A stretch of 64,000 nt of DNA from Pseudomonadota bacterium (GTDB lineage: Bacteria > Pseudomonadota > Gammaproteobacteria > Pseudomonadales > Oleiphilaceae): assembly GCA_002747395.1 (NCBI GenBank), contig PDPE01000026.1, positions 124,001-188,000 on the forward strand. Reading direction: 5' to 3'. The notes under the pieces are model-generated. The model did not search any database. It was not told the DNA's origin and saw nothing but the letters and a program-made list of their open reading frames with translations. The first letter of the stretch is position 1; each line of letters starts with the position of its first letter. Shown here one piece after another: positions 43,832 through 51,761 of the stretch. The position numbers and the translations under genes were made by a program.

Positions 43832-45145
43832 CTAAAAAGGTACTTGACTACAATCGCCATCACGATGCCGGTCGAAAACGCAGCGCCCGGCGACAAATGT
43901 CCAGAGCACAGTGCCGGGAAGTGTTTGGCCAATAAAGGGGGAATTCTTGCCTGATGATGCCATTGACTGTGGATTGACCAGCCATGTCCGGTTCGGATTG
44001 ACTATGGCCAGATCGCACAATTTACCATCTTCCAGGCAATAATTATTGATGCCTGCAATTTTCGCGGGGTTGGTGGTGACCGAGCGCAGGAAGGCGGCCA
44101 GTTCCAGCTCCTTGTTTTGTACCAGCTGAATGCCCAGGGAAAGCAGTGTATCCAGGTTGCTCATACCCGCTTCGGTTTCGGCGAAGGGTGCCAGTTTGGC
44201 GGCCAGTTCGTGGGGCTGGTGCTGGGAAACGATCGCATCAATCGTGCCGTTGTTGACCGCCTGGAGCAGGGTCTGGCGATCCTGTTCTGTACGCAGGGGC
44301 GGCTGGGCGTGATATGCTGCGTTGAATGCCTGGATGTCGTTTTCTGTCAGCACAAGATTTTGAATGGCGACATCGGCGGAAAGGTCTACCCCTCGGGATT
44401 TTGCCTCAGCAATCATTGCCACGGAGCGGCCACATGATATTTGCCCGATATGCAGCCTGACACGGGTTTGCTCTGCCAGCAGCAGGGCGCGGGAGAGGGC
44501 AATGGTCTCAGCCAGTTCGGGTACGCCAACCAGCCCGAGGCGTGAGCTCAGGGCACCGTCATGCATGCACCCTCCCGCCAGAGATCCTTCTTCCGGTTCG
44601 AAGAATACAGTCAGATCGTGACTTTTTGCATATTGAAAGCAGCGATGCAGGGTCTGGCAGTCGATTGGAACTCCGCGCGGGTGGCTGACTGCAATACAGC
44701 CGGATTTTTTAAGCGAGTTCAGTTCGCTAAGCCGGCTTCCCTTGTTGCCTTTGGTTAGCGCACCTACAGGCAGTACTCTTGCCTGGTTGACAGCGGCAGC
44801 GTTGTCTTTGATAAGTCGGGTGATGGCTTCCGTGTCATTGACCGGCCTGGTTCGGGGCGTACAGCAAAGTGTGGTGATGCCCCCTTTCAGCGCCGCCAGC
44901 GTTTCGCTTTTGAGTGTGCCCTTGTGCTTGTAACCCGGTTCCCTCAGGCTGGCGCAAAGATCAAACAATCCGGGGATAGTCAGGCAGTCACTGCCATCGA
45001 GTTCCAGATCAACCTCCGGCACCGGCTCTTTTGGGGGCAGGATGGTCAATTGCGAAAGGTTCCCGGCAAGCAGCAGATTGGCGGATTCCAGCGTGCCCAG
45101 GCTTGTATTGAAGTAGCGGGTATTTTTGATAAGTGTCGTTTTCAT
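43832..45145 (-). CDS. pyrC': Dihydroorotase-like protein PyrC' (probably inactive)
   Basis: Amidohydrolase-fold protein of 437 aa in the pyrB-pyrC' arrangement. Metal-binding residues of true dihydroorotase are lost: the HxH of the DxHxHLREPG motif reads LCASLREPG, and the late Asp motif DHAPH reads SQHQPH. Such non-catalytic copies are structural partners of class A aspartate carbamoyltransferase in Pseudomonas. A functional pyrC should exist elsewhere. It follows pyrB after 67 nt. Confidence 0.93.
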   Translation of the reverse strand: MKTTLIKNTRYFNTSLGTLESANLLLAGNLSQLTILPPKEPVPEVDLELDGSDCLTIPGLFDLCASLREPGYKHKGTLKSETLAALKGGITTLCCTPRTRPVNDTEAITRLIKDNAAAVNQARVLPVGALTKGNKGSRLSELNSLKKSGCIAVSHPRGVPIDCQTLHRCFQYAKSHDLTVFFEPEEGSLAGGCMHDGALSSRLGLVGVPELAETIALSRALLLAEQTRVRLHIGQISCGRSVAMIAEAKSRGVDLSADVAIQNLVLTENDIQAFNAAYHAQPPLRTEQDRQTLLQAVNNGTIDAIVSQHQPHELAAKLAPFAETEAGMSNLDTLLSLGIQLVQNKELELAAFLRSVTTNPAKIAGINNYCLEDGKLCDLAIVNPNRTWLVNPQSMASSGKNSPFIGQTLPGTVLWTFVAGRCVFDRHRDGDCSQVPF

Positions 45146-45212
45146 TCTGTCTACTGATGATTCAACTGTCTTCGGGTTGGCTGTCTCGGGGTTATGCTGT
45201 CTCGGTGTTATG

Positions 45213-46211
45213 TTATCCCCGGGCTGCGTTGCTTTTGGGCTGCGCTATTTGTCCGCTCATGGCCATCGCCATAACGGCCATTCGAACGGCGATACCATTG
45301 GTGACCTGGTCAAGTATGACAGACCGGCTGCCGTCTGCGACTTCCGATGCGATTTCCACGCCCCGGTTAATAGGGCCCGGGTGCATCACAATGGCATCAG
45401 GCCTGGCATAGCCGAGCTTTGTCCGGTCGAGTCCGTAGAGGCGGAAATACTCTCCCTGCCCCGGTAGCAATGCACCTTCCATACGCTCTTTCTGCAATCG
45501 CAACATAATGATGACGTCGATATCCCGTAATCCGGATTTCATGTCGTTGAAAACGCGCACGCCCATGGATTCTATTGCTGTGGGCAAGAGGGTATCCGGC
45601 GCAATCAGGCGCACTTCCCCGACACCAAGCGCAAGCAGGGCCCTGATTTGAGAGCGGGCGACACGGGAGTGCAGAATATCGCCCACGATGGCGACTTTCA
45701 ATCCTGAAACCCCCCCCTTGTGTTGCCGGATGGTGAGCATGTCCAGCATCGCCTGGGTCGGATGGGCATGTCGGCCGTCACCCGCATTCACGATGGCAAC
45801 ATCGGGGGTGACAGAGTTGGCGATAAAATGAGCGGCCCCGCTTTGAGAGTGGCGCACGACAAACATATCACTGGCCATTGCACGCAGGTTTTGCAGCATA
45901 TCGGACAGTGACTCACCTTTGGAAGTGGCCGATGTGTTGATGTCAAGGTTGAGTACATCGGCAGACAACCGTTTGGCCGCAAGTTCAAAAGTGGTACGGG
46001 TTCTGGTGCTGGGTTCGAAGAACAGGTTGACGACAGTTTTGCCTCTCAGCAGAGGCACTTTCTTGATTGAGCGTTCACCGACCTCAATAAACGAATCCGC
46101 CCGATCCAGAATTTCGGTGAGCAATGCTTTGGAGAGCCCGTCGATAGAAAGAAAGTGCTTCAATTGCCCTTGTTCGTTTAATTGCCCTGTTGACTGTTCT
46201 GGATTGCTCAC
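45213..46211 (-). CDS. pyrB: Aspartate carbamoyltransferase catalytic subunit
   Basis: Joins carbamoyl phosphate and aspartate in pyrimidine synthesis. The 332-aa protein contains the carbamoyl-phosphate motif [37 protein letters not shown], and [11 protein letters not shown] near the end. No pyrI regulatory subunit is adjacent; the PyrC' neighbour points to the class A dodecameric form. The N-terminal extension before [10 protein letters not shown] includes a small internal duplication (GQLNEQGQL). Confidence 0.97.
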   Translation of the reverse strand: MSNPEQSTGQLNEQGQLKHFLSIDGLSKALLTEILDRADSFIEVGERSIKKVPLLRGKTVVNLFFEPSTRTRTTFELAAKRLSADVLNLDINTSATSKGESLSDMLQNLRAMASDMFVVRHSQSGAAHFIANSVTPDVAIVNAGDGRHAHPTQAMLDMLTIRQHKGGVSGLKVAIVGDILHSRVARSQIRALLALGVGEVRLIAPDTLLPTAIESMGVRVFNDMKSGLRDIDVIIMLRLQKERMEGALLPGQGEYFRLYGLDRTKLGYARPDAIVMHPGPINRGVEIASEVADGSRSVILDQVTNGIAVRMAVMAMAMSGQIAQPKSNAARG

Positions 46212-46400
46212 CGGGTTGTTCCTGTATGGCTTGATTGAGTATGGCGATTACGTGCTGCTTGCATCAGGTAATGCCACATTACGTGAGGTATTGTTGTATT
46301 GCGTGCTGTCAAACCGGGAATTGCCTGGACAGGTATCGCCTGAACCGGCATAAAAACGGCAATTCTCCGGGTTTTAATGGTTCACTCGCTTCAATTTCTA

Positions 46401-46446
46401 TCCGGTTTTTGTTTTATCCGGTTTTCGTTTTATCCGGTTTTTGCTG
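46401..46446. repeat. 16-bp tandem repeat across the pyrR 3' end
   Basis: TCCGGTTTTYGTTTTA twice (46401-46416, 46417-46432) and a third partial copy (46433-46446). The first copies contain the pyrR stop (46414-46416) and its last codons, so the C-terminal Lys/Thr-rich tail KPDKTKTG arises from the repeat. Confidence 0.8.
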
Positions 46447-46938
46447 AACTGTCATCCGAAGGGGAGACGGCCCGGACAGTTTCACCTGTTCGTTTTCGTT
46501 GAGAGACAGTGATTGCCCGACGATATCCGGCTGAATCGGCAGCTCTCTCCGCCCGATATCGACCAGGGCAATCAGGGTAATCGACGCCGGTCGCCCGTAA
46601 TCGAACAGCTCATTCATTGCAGCGCGAATGGTTCTGCCACTCATTATCACATCATCAACCAGCAGAATATGCCTGTCATCCGTTTCAAAGGGCAGATTGG
46701 ATGGTTTTACCGTGGGGTTGAGTCCGATTCGGGTGAAGTCGTCGCGGTAAAAGGAAATGTCCAGCTCTCCCACAGGTTCCTCAATCGCAAGCCGACTGTG
46801 TAACTCCCCGGCCAGCCAGACACCTCCGGTTCGAATGCCTACGATAACAGGAGTGCCCGGAATGTTGTTATCAAGGTGACGGGTGAGCCTGGTGGTCATC
46901 GAATCGAGCAAGTGACTTACCCTGGTGTTTTCTTCCAT
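46414..46938 (-). CDS. pyrR: PyrR: pyrimidine operon regulator / uracil phosphoribosyltransferase
   Basis: Protein of 174 aa with the type I PRTase fold: PVIVGIRTGGVWLAGEL, and the PRPP loop HILLVDDVIMSGRTIRAA. In Bacillus it binds pyr mRNA; in Pseudomonas it acts in pyrimidine regulation by other means. Only 12 nt separate it from ruvX, so no leader attenuator fits in front of it. Its 3' end is made by a short tandem repeat. pyrB follows after about 200 nt. Confidence 0.94.
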   Translation of the reverse strand: MEENTRVSHLLDSMTTRLTRHLDNNIPGTPVIVGIRTGGVWLAGELHSRLAIEEPVGELDISFYRDDFTRIGLNPTVKPSNLPFETDDRHILLVDDVIMSGRTIRAAMNELFDYGRPASITLIALVDIGRRELPIQPDIVGQSLSLNENEQVKLSGPSPLRMTVQQKPDKTKTG

Positions 46939-46950
46939 AGTTGACCTGTC

Positions 46951-47427
46951 TTATCCTTTCTGTGGTTGTGTCTGCTGGCGCCGTGTCTGTTCGTGCTCGG
47001 AGAACCAGGATTCGAACAGCAGAACGGCTGCCAGGCCGTCTACTGAGTTTTTGCCGAAATCACGGCTCCCCCCGGCATCCATCACGTAGCCTTTTGCTTC
47101 AAAACTGGTCAGGCGCTCATCGTGCATGGCTACAGGCACGCCAAAACGTCCATGAATCCGGTTGGCGAACTTGCGAGCCCGCTGGCTCATGGCACTTTCA
47201 CTGCCGTCCATATTCAATGGCAGGCCGACAATGACCAGATCCGGTTGCCAGTCGGCCAGTGTCCGCTCAATTACTTGCCAGTCCGGGATGCCGTCACGTG
47301 CCTTCATGGGAGGCAGGGCAGACGCACCGCCGGTAATGCATTGCCCGCAGGCGACGCCAATGCGCTTTTCGCCAAAATCGAAGGCAATTACCTGTTGTAT
47401 CTTTTTGCTGCTGGCACCGCTAGGCAT
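46951..47427 (-). CDS. ruvX: Putative pre-16S rRNA nuclease / Holliday junction resolvase-like YqgF
   Basis: RNase-H-fold protein of 158 aa: IAFDFGEKRIGVACGQ, LVIVGLPLNMDGSESAMSQR, HDERLTSFEA and a late Asp in DGLAAVLLFESW. Start ATG 47427 overlaps the yqgE stop by 8 nt, which fits the family start; a longer frame to 47526 lies within yqgE. Confidence 0.94.
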   Translation of the reverse strand: MPSGASSKKIQQVIAFDFGEKRIGVACGQCITGGASALPPMKARDGIPDWQVIERTLADWQPDLVIVGLPLNMDGSESAMSQRARKFANRIHGRFGVPVAMHDERLTSFEAKGYVMDAGGSRDFGKNSVDGLAAVLLFESWFSEHEQTRRQQTQPQKG

Positions 47428-47977
47428 GGCCAATCTGGCTGGACAGCCGGGAAAGGTCAATGCCCAGTTTCGCAATGGCGGCATCAAAGCGTTTTTCGTA
47501 AGGCGTGTGAAACAGAATGTCTTCATCTGCAGGGCAGTTCAGCCAGAAATTTTCGGCAATTTCCTGTTCCAGTTGGCCCGCCCCCCAACCTGCGTAACCC
47601 AGCGCGATCAAAATTTCCGCCGGGCCGTCATTGGTTGCACAGGCTTTCAGGATGTCTCTGGAGGTGGTCAGGCAAATGCCCTGTTCGATTTCCAGTGTGG
47701 CCTGCCACTTGCCCTGTGGCCGGTGAATGACAAACCCCCGGTCTATCTGGACCGGGCCACCTGCATAGATGGTGTCTTTTCTGTCTATGCCGCCCAGTTT
47801 CAGCTGTTCAAGAATTTCACCCAGGTAGATACCCAGCGGACGATTGATAATGACGCCGAGGGCACCATGTTCGTTGTGATCACAGATATAGGTCAGTGAC
47901 CCTTCAAAATTGGGGTCGTGCAGGTGCGGCATGGACATCAGGAACTGATGTTTCAAAGAGTGTGTTATTTCGCTCAT
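47420..47977 (-). CDS. yqgE: YqgE/AlgH family protein
   Basis: Protein of 185 aa of the UPF0301 family. Typical segments are LKHQFLMSMPHLHDPNFEGS, TYICDHNEHGALGVIINRPL, YAGGPVQIDRGFVIH and ALGYAGWGAGQLEQEI. Biochemical role unsettled; in Pseudomonas AlgH influences alginate genes. It lies between tonB-like and ruvX genes on the same strand. Confidence 0.95.
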   Translation of the reverse strand: MSEITHSLKHQFLMSMPHLHDPNFEGSLTYICDHNEHGALGVIINRPLGIYLGEILEQLKLGGIDRKDTIYAGGPVQIDRGFVIHRPQGKWQATLEIEQGICLTTSRDILKACATNDGPAEILIALGYAGWGAGQLEQEIAENFWLNCPADEDILFHTPYEKRFDAAIAKLGIDLSRLSSQIGHA

Positions 47978-48055
47978 ATGTTAAAGTATCTGATGATCTT
48001 TGCTGTTTGGCAAGGTTTGGTGTCACCTTTTTCCTGTCAACTTCCCGTCAACGGC

Positions 48056-48943
48056 TTAATAACTTGATAGCCCCTTTTCCTGAAATGACCAGGTGCGTAT
48101 GATTCTCAGGATATCTCGCTCTTTTCTTACTTCCTCGGGAAAGGGGGAAAATGGTGCAGCCAGCCTGACGATACGAATCGCTGCGTCATCAAGAATTTTG
48201 TGTCCTGATGAGTGCATTACCGTTATTTCCTTGACGCTGCCGTTCGCATAAAGAGCAACAAGCAGGCGCAGTCTGCCGTATATTTCCCTGCGTCTGGCCT
48301 CTTCCGGATAGTTCAGGTTGCCAATGCGCTCCACTTTCTCAAGCCAGGCCTTCATGTAATAGGCATCACTGGTTTTCATGGTGTCTGCTGCCGTCAGCGT
48401 ATCTATCCGGGGGCGTTTGGCGTAGGCTCTCTGTTTTTTGTCCAGCCTTGCTTCAAGGCTGGCGATTTCGAGGGCGCGATCAACCAGGCTGCGCCTGGGT
48501 CTGACCTTTACCGGCTCCTTGCTGATCGGCTTGTGCTCATGCGCAACGGCCTTTTTCAGTGATCTCGCTGTGGAAGAGACAGCCTGTTTTTCGGGTTTTC
48601 TTGTTGAGCGGGGTGTGATCTCTACAGGACGAGCCAGAGATGTCTTATGTATCTGCGTATCCTGAAAATCCGCTTTTTGGGGCGTGCTGAGTTGTGATTT
48701 TTTTTCTTTGGTGCCACTGCCTCTCTGGTTGGCCTGTGCCAGAAAGTCTGCCTTTTTCTTGTTCGGCTCCTCTTTGTCATCGTTGAACTGTGCAAGAGTG
48801 ATTTCCAGAGTGTGGGGAGCAGGTTGCGGATCTTCATTCACAAACGAGAGCGAGAAAATAATGATTGCATGGATGATCAAGGCAATAAAAACAGTAAAAC
48901 TCAACCTGTCGGCTGCACCTGCTCCGATTGCTGTTGCATTCAT
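48056..48943 (-). CDS. tonB3: TonB-family energy transducer (TonB3-like)
   Basis: Inner-membrane protein of 295 aa: N-terminal anchor (FTVFIALIIHAIIIFSLSFV), a long Lys/Arg-rich periplasmic spanner instead of the Pro-rich one of classic TonB, and a C-terminal TonB domain (YPEEARRREIYGRLRLLVAL, SSGHKILDDAAIRIVRLAAP). No exbB-exbD is nearby. The same place next to gshB and pilG is occupied in P. aeruginosa by tonB3, needed for twitching motility; that role is inferred here. Confidence 0.88.
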   Translation of the reverse strand: MNATAIGAGAADRLSFTVFIALIIHAIIIFSLSFVNEDPQPAPHTLEITLAQFNDDKEEPNKKKADFLAQANQRGSGTKEKKSQLSTPQKADFQDTQIHKTSLARPVEITPRSTRKPEKQAVSSTARSLKKAVAHEHKPISKEPVKVRPRRSLVDRALEIASLEARLDKKQRAYAKRPRIDTLTAADTMKTSDAYYMKAWLEKVERIGNLNYPEEARRREIYGRLRLLVALYANGSVKEITVMHSSGHKILDDAAIRIVRLAAPFSPFPEEVRKERDILRIIRTWSFQEKGLSSY

Positions 48944-48984
48944 AGGGTTACTCTCACAGGGTTACTCAGGATGATTGATGAAGA

Positions 48985-49935
48985 TTAACAACCGCTGCCA
49001 ACTCTGGCAGTGATTGCGTCCATTAAACTGCCCGCGATGTCGAGATTGCAGGTTTTATCCAGTTCCCGGATACAGGTCGGGCTGGTTACATTGATTTCAG
49101 TCAGATAGTCGCCAATCACATCGATGCCGACAAACAGCAGTCCCTTCTCAATCAGGGTGGGAGCAATCTGGTCGCAAATCCACCGATCCCGATCAGTCAG
49201 CTCCCTGGCGACACCTGTACCGCCGGCGGCAAGATTGCCCCGGTTTTCGCCTTTCATCGGGATGCGTGCCAGTCCCCAGGGCACAGGTTTTCCATCAATG
49301 ATCAGTATCCGCTTGTCGCCATCCTTGATGTCCGGGATAAATTTTTGTGCCATGATCTGGCAGTTGCCATTGTCGGTCAGTATCTCGCAAATGACACCGA
49401 AGTTGCTGTCTCCCTGCTTTACTCTGAAAATCCCGGTGCCACCCATGCTGTCGAGCGGTTTGAGTATGATATCCCTGTTTGCATCAAAAAACTCCCGGAT
49501 TTTGTCCGCTTTTCGTGTGACCAGTACGGGTGGGCAGCACTGGGGGAAGTGAGTGGCAAACAGTTTTTCGTTGTAATCTCTCAGGCTTTGGGGCTTGTTG
49601 ACAATCAGTACGCCCTCTTTTTCGGCCAGTTCAAGAATATGGGTGGCAAAAATATATTCACTGTCTACCGGCGGATCCTTGCGCATCAGAATGGCGTCCA
49701 GCTCCTCCAGTGCGACTGTCCGGGGTTGCTCCATGTCAAACCACTTTTCAGGTTGATCGAATACCTTGACAGTCGCCATGTCAGCGCAGGGTTCACCTTG
49801 TTGCAGGAATAGATCCTGCGTTTCCATATACTCTATTTGCCAGCCCCGAGCCTGTGCCGCAAGGAGCATGGCAAAGGTGCTGTCTTTCTTGATGTTGATG
49901 TTTTTAATCGAATCCATCACAACGCCTATGCGCAT
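48985..49935 (-). CDS. gshB: Glutathione synthetase
   Basis: ATP-grasp enzyme of 316 aa that adds glycine to gamma-glutamylcysteine. Characteristic regions include MRIGVVMDSIKNINIKKDS, ILMRKDPPVDSEYIFATHIL, LKPLDSMGGTGIFRV, ENRGNLAAGGTGVARELTD and TEINVTSPTCIRELD. AGGAGT is 8 nt before ATG 49935. It diverges from the pil-chp operon over a 327-nt spacer. Confidence 0.97.
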   Translation of the reverse strand: MRIGVVMDSIKNINIKKDSTFAMLLAAQARGWQIEYMETQDLFLQQGEPCADMATVKVFDQPEKWFDMEQPRTVALEELDAILMRKDPPVDSEYIFATHILELAEKEGVLIVNKPQSLRDYNEKLFATHFPQCCPPVLVTRKADKIREFFDANRDIILKPLDSMGGTGIFRVKQGDSNFGVICEILTDNGNCQIMAQKFIPDIKDGDKRILIIDGKPVPWGLARIPMKGENRGNLAAGGTGVARELTDRDRWICDQIAPTLIEKGLLFVGIDVIGDYLTEINVTSPTCIRELDKTCNLDIAGSLMDAITARVGSGC

Positions 49936-50262
49936 GCTTTTTACTCCTGGAATGAATTTATTGGAGGTTCATTTCCAAATGACTCTCCAAATTAAATATT
50001 TGTACTATGCTTATCTTACATGCAAAATCCAATTGCGCTATATTGATTTATTGTTATGGCAAGATTAATGTCAGCGACAATCCGGATGCAATCCGGACTT
50101 TCCATCCCTTGCTTGTTGAACTATAAATAATAGGCGGTTATGGATTGATTGTTGGATCTGTGTTAAAAGACCAGGTTAACGTATTGGTGGTAGTGTATTT
50201 TATTGCGCAATCGGCACATAAAATAATTACAATTGTTTGATATAGCTCAGGGCAGTTAAACA
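49936..50262. other. Divergent promoter region gshB / pilG
   Basis: AT-rich spacer of 327 nt with no gene. It contains a near-direct duplication (CAATCCGGATGCAATCCGGA at about 50080-50099). Promoters of both gshB and the pil-chp operon must be here; several weak -10 like elements exist and I do not single one out. Confidence 0.45.
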
Positions 50263-50661
50263 ATGGAACATAATTTTGAAAATCTAAAAATCATGGTGAT
50301 TGATGACAGCAAGACGATCCGGCGTACAGCGGAGACCCTGCTGAAAAAAGTCGGTTGCAATGTCATCACTGCTACTGACGGCTTTGATGCTCTGGCAAAA
50401 ATTGCAGACAGCCATCCCGATATCATTTTTGTGGATATCATGATGCCAAGGCTGGACGGTTATCAGACATGCGCCTTGATAAAAAACAATAGTGCGTTCA
50501 AATCAACTCCGGTCATCATGCTGTCAAGCAAGGATGGCCTGTTTGACAAGGCGAAAGGGCGAATAGTGGGGTCTGATCAGTACCTTACCAAGCCATTCAG
50601 TAAAGATGAGCTGCTTGACACTATCAGAGCTCATCTGCCGGCCGTCTCAAGTAGTGAATAA
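50263..50661 (+). CDS. pilG: Pil-Chp response regulator PilG
   Basis: Single-domain CheY-like receiver of 132 aa: acidic pair VIDDSKTIRRTAE, phospho-acceptor Asp58 (IIFVDIMMPRLDG), and Lys110 (QYLTKPFSKDELL). In Pseudomonas PilG is phosphorylated by ChpA and stimulates type IV pilus extension and CyaB-dependent cAMP. First gene of the pil-chp operon. Confidence 0.96.
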   Translation: MEHNFENLKIMVIDDSKTIRRTAETLLKKVGCNVITATDGFDALAKIADSHPDIIFVDIMMPRLDGYQTCALIKNNSAFKSTPVIMLSSKDGLFDKAKGRIVGSDQYLTKPFSKDELLDTIRAHLPAVSSSE

Positions 50662-50766
50662 AGAAGTGGAGTGGTATCAGGCGCTTGTTTTCCTTGCTGT
50701 AAGTACCACTGATCGTATTATTCCAGTAACCAGAAGCGTAGTGATAAGGTATTAGTCGGGGGAACT

Positions 50767-51129
50767 ATGGCTCGTATATTGATTGTCGATGACTCGCCCA
50801 CGGAAGTCAGAAAGGTTTCCAGTATTCTGAAAAAACATAATCATGAAATTCTTACTGCGGACAACGGCGCTGATGGCGTCGCCGTGGCAAGGGCCGAACA
50901 ACCGGATCTGGTGTTGATGGATGTGGTGATGCCCGGTCTGAATGGTTTTCAGGCGACCAGGCAGCTTACCCGGGCACCGGAAACCTCGACAATACCGGTC
51001 ATTATTGTTACGACAAAGGATCAGGAGACCGATCGGGTATGGGGTACCCGGCAGGGTGCAAAGGGCTATCTGGTCAAGCCCGTTGATGAAGATGACCTGA
51101 TCACAACAATTAACAGCCTTCTTTCCTAG
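50767..51129 (+). CDS. pilH: Pil-Chp response regulator PilH
   Basis: Receiver-only protein of 120 aa: LIVDDSPTEVRKVSSILKKH, phospho-acceptor Asp52 (LMDVVMPGLNG), Lys104 (GYLVKPVDEDDL). GGGGGA stands 5 nt before ATG 50767. PilH is thought to oppose PilG or act as phosphate sink. The pilI start is only a few nucleotides after its stop. Confidence 0.96.
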   Translation: MARILIVDDSPTEVRKVSSILKKHNHEILTADNGADGVAVARAEQPDLVLMDVVMPGLNGFQATRQLTRAPETSTIPVIIVTTKDQETDRVWGTRQGAKGYLVKPVDEDDLITTINSLLS

Positions 51130-51134
51130 TCAAA

Positions 51135-51680
51135 ATGCCCATGACGACAACTCCCTTTTCAGTTCTTGCGGATATTGCCAAACGAAGTCGACGCTGCTCG
51201 AAGGGTCTTCCGGCCCGGGAAGAGGCGATCGAGTTGTGGAGCGGTATCGGGTTTCTGTTGGCAGGACAAAAGTATGTCGCTCCCATGGGGGAAGTGGTGG
51301 AGATTCTTCATTTGCCCAGATTCACCCAGGTGCCGGGAGTAAAGCACTGGATGTGCGGAGTTGCAAATGTGCGGGGACGTTTGTTGCCCGTTTTGGATTT
51401 GGGGCTGTTCTTTGGTTTGCCGGCAAGTGCGGTATCCAACCGGGAAAAACGTATTCTTGTCATTGAGCGCGGAGATATTTTTAGCGGCCTGATTGTTGAT
51501 GGTGTTCAGGGGATGCAATATTTTGCCGTTGACCGATACCGTCGCTACGCTGATAACGTGCCGAGGTCTCTTGCGGGATTTGTTCACGGGTCCTATTTGA
51601 AAAACGACGAAGAGTGGAAGGTATTCAGTACAACCGCGTTGAGTCAGGATGAGAAATTTCTTGATGTTTCGCATGGCTAG
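51135..51680 (+). CDS. pilI: CheW-like adaptor PilI
   Basis: CheW-domain protein of 181 aa that couples the chemoreceptor PilJ to ChpA. The domain spans about 35-165 with IGFLLAGQKYVAPMGEVVEI, VANVRGRLLPVLDLGLFFGL and LIVDGVQGMQYF. ATG 51135 or the ATG two codons later may be used. It is followed by a 20-bp tandem duplication in the gap to pilJ. Confidence 0.95.
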   Translation: MPMTTTPFSVLADIAKRSRRCSKGLPAREEAIELWSGIGFLLAGQKYVAPMGEVVEILHLPRFTQVPGVKHWMCGVANVRGRLLPVLDLGLFFGLPASAVSNREKRILVIERGDIFSGLIVDGVQGMQYFAVDRYRRYADNVPRSLAGFVHGSYLKNDEEWKVFSTTALSQDEKFLDVSHG

Positions 51681-51705
51681 CCAGGTCTGGCTACCCGCTT
51701 GACTG

Positions 51706-51745
51706 TTACGACATAAACCAGAAAATTACGACAAAAACCAGAAAA
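51706..51745. repeat. 20-bp tandem duplication between pilI and pilJ
   Basis: TTACGACAWAAACCAGAAAA occurs at 51706-51725 and 51726-51745 with one mismatch. Confidence 0.8.
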
Positions 51746-51761
51746 GGCCGGGAGCCGGAAG

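Noticed and set aside
46939..46950. PyrR-responsive attenuator in front of pyrR
   Set aside because: Only 12 nt separate ruvX and pyrR, so there is no room for leader hairpins.
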